Of a stretch of DNA of 64,000 nucleotides, positions 60,792 to 64,000 are shown piece by piece. The stretch covers positions 1 to 64,000 of the forward strand of contig CAISJI010000148.1 of the NCBI GenBank assembly GCA_903885565.1, read 5' to 3'. Positions within the stretch are counted from its first letter, which is position 1. Each line of letters starts with the position of its first letter. Position numbers and translations under genes: made by a program. The notes under the pieces were generated by a model. It saw only the letters and a program-made list of their open reading frames with translations. It was not told the DNA's origin and ran no database searches. The stretch is from an uncultured Planctomycetaceae bacterium. Lineage in GTDB: Bacteria; Planctomycetota; Planctomycetia; Pirellulales; UBA1268.

Positions 60792-61883
60792 ATGGATTCC
60801 CTCAATCGGCACGAGCAGTTGCTGCGTGTTTTTCATCTGATCGACATCCTCTGTGCGGCCCGACAGCCGCTCTCGGCAGTGGAGATGAAGGAGATGCTGC
60901 GGGAGCGGGGGGTGATCGAGGAGATGTCAGACAAGAACATCCGTCGCGACATCGATTTTCTGCAGAAGTTTGGCTATGCACTGCGGCCGACTGAAAAGCT
61001 TTCGTCGCGGGGGAGGCAGGTGAAGGCGTGGGCGCTGGAGGTGGGGCGCGGCAGGCGGGACCTGGCCACTCCGCCCGTCTCGCTGCCGGAGCTCTTTTCG
61101 CTGGCTGTGGCCCGCGATTTTCTCATGCCGCTGGCCGGCACGTTCTACTGGCGGGGGATCAGCCAACTGCTCGGAAGAGTGGAGCGGATCGCCACGCCGG
61201 AACTGCTTGAGTATGTCGGCCGGCACAAGGAAGGGCTGGTGGTGCATCCCCGGCCGGCAGCGGCGAAATATCCCGCCCGTGTGCTCGGAGCGATCAATCG
61301 CGCCATCCGCAACTCCCAAGAACTGGCGATCCGCTACACGAGCCTCAGCGACGAGAGCCCCCGCACGCAGCGCATCGAGCCGGAGGCTCTGGTGCTCTAC
61401 CATGGCAGCATTTATGTGGCAGCCTATCGGGCTCCCAACTCCAGGAGAAAAGTCGGCTCGAGCACCGCCGCGTCTGAGGCGGTGCGGTTTTTCAAGCTCG
61501 ACCGCGTGGCTGATGCGCGGGTGTCGGCGCGGAAATTCACCCCTCGTGAGCGTTCTGTGGAAACACTCCTGGCTGACAGCATCACGATCTACCGCTCCGA
61601 CGCCCCGCCGCGGAAATATCGGATCCGCATCAGTGCCTCCCGGGCCCGCTGGGCGCAGGAGAAGCCGTTCCATCCCCGCCAGAAGATCCGGCCCGAGGCC
61701 AACGGGGATATCATTCTCGACATCGATCGGGCCTGGGACGAAGAGATGATCCCGCATCTGCTCGGCTTGGCCGACTGCGCCGAAGTGTTGGAGCCAGCCG
61801 ATGTGAGAGAGCGAATGCTGGCGATCGCTCAGGGAATCGCCGCGAAATATGCTGCCAAGGGTGCCGTCCTGAAGACGAGGTGA
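60792..61883 (+). CDS. WYL-domain transcriptional regulator
   Basis: A 363-residue regulator. The N-terminal 75 residues form a winged helix of the HTH_11/DeoR kind (RVFHLIDILCAARQPLSAVEMKEML, SDKNIRRDIDFLQKFGYAL). The WYL domain occupies about 165-260, with the motif seen as HGSIYVAAYR where WYL proteins have WYLVAYC. A WCX-like C-terminal extension follows. WYL regulators bind nucleotides or DNA and often control DNA-damage or defence genes, but no such system is nearby. The next gene overlaps by 4 bases at GTGA if its first GTG is used. Confidence 0.87.
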   Translation: MDSLNRHEQLLRVFHLIDILCAARQPLSAVEMKEMLRERGVIEEMSDKNIRRDIDFLQKFGYALRPTEKLSSRGRQVKAWALEVGRGRRDLATPPVSLPELFSLAVARDFLMPLAGTFYWRGISQLLGRVERIATPELLEYVGRHKEGLVVHPRPAAAKYPARVLGAINRAIRNSQELAIRYTSLSDESPRTQRIEPEALVLYHGSIYVAAYRAPNSRRKVGSSTAASEAVRFFKLDRVADARVSARKFTPRERSVETLLADSITIYRSDAPPRKYRIRISASRARWAQEKPFHPRQKIRPEANGDIILDIDRAWDEEMIPHLLGLADCAEVLEPADVRERMLAIAQGIAAKYAAKGAVLKTR

Positions 61884-62401
61884 GTGCGATGCGTTGGTTT
61901 TGGATCGACTGTTTCACCGAATTTGCCCGGCGCCGCCGCGCCTGTGCCATCAAAACGGTGACGCTCGGCGAGGAGCATCTTCACGACCACTTTCCCGGTG
62001 CCGCCATGATGCCCAACACGCTCGTGCTTGAGGGCATGGCCCAGACGGCTGGGCTGCTGGTGGCCGACGCGCTCGATTTCAAACTGCAGGTTGTGTTGGC
62101 CAAGGTTTCCTCAGTCGACTTTGCGTTTGAGGCCCTGCCGGGGGATACGCTCGAATACACAGCCGATATCGTCGAGATTTCCTCCTCCGGATCGCTCGTG
62201 CGTGTGACGAGCCGAGTGGCTGGGCGGGAGCAGGCAACGGCCGATCTCTACTTCGGCCACATGGAGGCCGGCACTGTGATCCCGAAGCTCTTCAAGGATG
62301 AGGAGATGGTCCACTGGCTCGATGCCCTGCGGATTTTCGAAGTTGCCGTCGACGAAGCGGGCAACCGCATCCCGCGGAGATCCTCCACCATCGTCAGCTG
62401 A
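61880..62401 (+). CDS. FabZ-like hotdog-fold dehydratase
   Basis: A 173-residue protein starting at GTG 61880 (or ATG 61889) in the end of the WYL gene. The hotdog domain has HLHDHFPGAAMMPNTLVLEGMAQTAGLLV, retaining the His (HFPG) and Glu (LEGMAQ) that form the catalytic pair of beta-hydroxyacyl-ACP dehydratases. VLAKVSSVDFAFEALPGDTLEYTADI is the following strand region. Members outside the fatty-acid cluster can be specialised. Coupling to a WYL regulator is unusual. Its 3' end overlaps the convergent maltokinase by 8 bases. Confidence 0.85.
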   Translation: MSAMRWFWIDCFTEFARRRRACAIKTVTLGEEHLHDHFPGAAMMPNTLVLEGMAQTAGLLVADALDFKLQVVLAKVSSVDFAFEALPGDTLEYTADIVEISSSGSLVRVTSRVAGREQATADLYFGHMEAGTVIPKLFKDEEMVHWLDALRIFEVAVDEAGNRIPRRSSTIVS

Positions 62402-63839
62402 GGTGGTCCTCGAGGGCCGTCAGCGGCACCTCGATCCAGTCGGGCCGGTTGTGCAGTTCGTAGGCGAGTTCGTAGAGGAGTTTGTCGAGCTTGTAGGTCG
62501 CCAGCAGGGCCAGGGCGGCGGTGCTGTCGGCAGGCCACCACTCGGCTCCAGCCGCTTTCGCCTGATAGGCCGTGAGGAAGGTAGCCTCCAGCAGCGCCGT
62601 GTCGGCCGGATTGGCAGCGACACCGCTCTGCTGCGCCGCCACCCGCACCAGATAGTCGAACGACCGACACATTCCCGCCACATCCTTCGCCGCGCTCGTC
62701 TTGGCACGCCGCTGCTCAAGCTCCCGCCCCGGCTCCCCCTCAAAATCGATCACGAGCACCCGCTCGTCATGCGGCCCGACGAGCACCTGCCCGAGGTGAT
62801 AGTCGCCGTGCACCCGGATGTTGGCCACGAACGATTCCTGCGACGGGCCGCCGGCCAGCCCCGCCACCAGCCGCTCTGCGTGTGTCCCCAGCCGCTGCAG
62901 CCGCCCGGCAATCCCCGCCGGCAGAGACTCTGCCTGCCGCTGAGCCAATTGGCAGACGGTGCGGGCATGGGCGGCCATGGCCGCCAGTTCCGCCTGCCGG
63001 GAAGCGGGCGTGGCGGGCTCAGGGATAAAGGCCGTGTTCCCCGTCGATGCCGCCAACGCCCGGTGCATGGCGGCTGTTTCGGCCCCCAAGCTGGCTACGA
63101 TGCGCAGGATGCGTTCCCGATTGGCGGCGGAGAGCCCCCCGGATGCCATCTGCTCGAGCAAACACTCCCAGCCGCTTTCGTAGCCCGGATGGAAGGTGTG
63201 CAGTGTGGCGAGCGTTGTCGGCTCTGCGGCGGCGGCGGCAGGCTCATATTCAAGCCATCCGAGCAGTTCGGGCGTGCCTTTCCAAGGCGACTCGGTGGCG
63301 AAGAACCGCCCCACCTCCACCTCCGGCTGGATTCCGGGTCGGCAGCGGCGCACGAGCTTGAGAATGACTCCCCCTGCGGCTCCAGCCAAGGGGCCGGCTG
63401 CGGTCACTACCAGCGAGGTGTTGGAGGCATCGCCCCCCAACTGCCTGACATGCAGGGGGGGCGTGAGATCGATCCGGCCAGCCCCGGCGAGCGGCCGACC
63501 GACAAACGAACCGGCCCGGGTCGACAGCGCAGATCCCTCTGCGATCGTTCTCACCAGCCAATCGGCGCCGGTGTTGGCGGCCGCTGCATCGCGCCCGCTG
63601 GCCATCTCTACCGGAACGAAGTAGGTGGCGGCAGGGATGGCTGATGCAGGTGTCGATGGTTGGGCGTCGACCAGCACAAGCGCCACCTCGCGATCGGGCA
63701 AGACTGCCAGATCACCGATGTGGATCTCGACCTGCGCGCTTCCTTTGGAGGCAAACCAGCGGGCCTGTGGCAGCCAGGTGGAAATGCTGGCAGCCAGCGC
63801 CAGTTGGACAGCCTGTGTCGGGAGTGGAGATGAAGCCAT
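62394..63839 (-). CDS. Maltokinase (phosphorylates maltose to maltose 1-phosphate)
   Basis: The 481-residue protein matches the aminoglycoside-phosphotransferase-like maltokinases (Mak/Pep2). LPQARWFASKGSAQVEIHIGD is the typical N-terminal cap. The catalytic loop is VHGDYHLGQVLVGP and the metal-binding motif VIDFEGEPGRELEQRRAK. CRSFDYLVRVAA and the late YKLDKLLYELAYELHNRPDWIEVPL are family landmarks. Maltose 1-phosphate feeds GlgE-dependent glucan synthesis. It lies 12 bases after the upstream gene on the same strand, as in treS-mak units. Confidence 0.92.
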   Translation of the reverse strand: MASSPLPTQAVQLALAASISTWLPQARWFASKGSAQVEIHIGDLAVLPDREVALVLVDAQPSTPASAIPAATYFVPVEMASGRDAAAANTGADWLVRTIAEGSALSTRAGSFVGRPLAGAGRIDLTPPLHVRQLGGDASNTSLVVTAAGPLAGAAGGVILKLVRRCRPGIQPEVEVGRFFATESPWKGTPELLGWLEYEPAAAAAEPTTLATLHTFHPGYESGWECLLEQMASGGLSAANRERILRIVASLGAETAAMHRALAASTGNTAFIPEPATPASRQAELAAMAAHARTVCQLAQRQAESLPAGIAGRLQRLGTHAERLVAGLAGGPSQESFVANIRVHGDYHLGQVLVGPHDERVLVIDFEGEPGRELEQRRAKTSAAKDVAGMCRSFDYLVRVAAQQSGVAANPADTALLEATFLTAYQAKAAGAEWWPADSTAALALLATYKLDKLLYELAYELHNRPDWIEVPLTALEDHLS

Positions 63840-63851
63840 GGGGAGGTGATG

Positions 63852-64000
63852 TCACCGGGGTATGAGCCGATAGAGCCGCACCGGTTCGGCGGGCGTGCAG
63901 TCCAGATCGATGCCCTCCAGCGGCCAGAGGTGCGTCGCTTGAGTGAGCAGATCGGTGGCCTCGATGCTGCCGGCCTGGTCCAGTTCCAGAGCTTTTCTAT
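63852..64000 (-). CDS. C-terminal tail of a gene upstream of maltokinase, probably a GH13 glucosyltransferase
   Basis: Only the last 48 codons are inside the window, ending VRLYRLIPR. The tail alone is not diagnostic. Position directly upstream of maltokinase, with a 12-base gap, suggests trehalose synthase/maltose glucosyltransferase (TreS) or GlgE. The segment IEATDLLTQATHLWPLEGID would fit the C-terminal beta domain of such an enzyme. The identification is by context. Confidence 0.45.
   Translation of the reverse strand, partial: RKALELDQAGSIEATDLLTQATHLWPLEGIDLDCTPAEPVRLYRLIPR

Overview
The window is high-GC, gene-dense bacterial chromosome with no phage, IS element, rRNA or CRISPR array visible. 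The gene families point to a planctomycete, probably a Pirellulales-type organism. The evidence is a ResB/CcsA cytochrome c biogenesis pair with very large extracytoplasmic domains, a TPR protein carrying two RNA polymerase alpha C-terminal domains, paired ExbD-like proteins with long glycine-rich linkers, GTG and TTG starts, and many lone hypothetical genes. KdsA implies an outer membrane with Kdo-type LPS. This placement is inference from family patterns, not from a marker gene.

Layout. 1-6.9 kb: a large secreted alpha/beta hydrolase (cut by the window edge), two small membrane genes, a DUF4912 protein, and the TPR/alpha-CTD protein downstream of tRNA-Thr(CGT). 7.0-8.2 kb: a gene-free stretch with a branched terminator-like structure, dispersed and tandem repeats. 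8.2-13.3 kb: kdsA and a lipoprotein, then translation genes rpmE, prfA, prmC. 13.3-22.1 kb: SapC-like protein, comEC, and the ccsA-resB pair. 22.2-28.8 kb: a membrane-anchored HTH protein, a small secreted protein, and a three-gene MotA/TolQ/ExbB-like proton-channel operon. 29-32.2 kb: a CDP-paratose-epimerase-like gene and a polytopic membrane protein. 32.3-39.7 kb: gatC-gatA-gatB-bioA, rpmB, lspA with an inositol-phosphatase-like gene, and a DksA/TraR protein. 40.2-44.7 kb: thrC, dapB, an MFS exporter and a DUF2293 protein. 44.8-48.6 kb: a secreted helical-toroid protein divergent from a CphA2-like cyanophycin synthetase whose Mur-ligase half has lost its P-loop. 48.7-57.3 kb: mostly hypothetical genes, NIPSNAP, DUF5522, an FGSG-repeat protein, DUF3293, a YeiH-type transporter, an orphan histidine kinase and an amidase. 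57.7-64 kb: tRNA-Ser(GGA), an ABC-F ATPase, a WYL regulator, a FabZ-like hotdog protein, and a maltokinase behind the tail of a probable GH13 gene.

Working units suggested by spacing and overlap are kdsA with its lipoprotein (4-base overlap), resB-ccsA (4-base overlap), the ExbB/ExbD-like trio (4-base overlap plus 42-base gap), gatC-gatA-gatB-bioA, lspA-IMPase (4-base overlap), WYL-hotdog (4-base overlap), YeiH-DUF3293 (19-base overlap) and the glucosyltransferase/maltokinase pair.

The most interesting items are the heteromeric ExbD-like motor operon, the degenerate cyanophycin synthetase, the duplicated alpha-CTD protein, a dispersed element with a conserved KKSS reading frame found at five places, and the repeat- and structure-rich gap at 7.0-8.1 kb.
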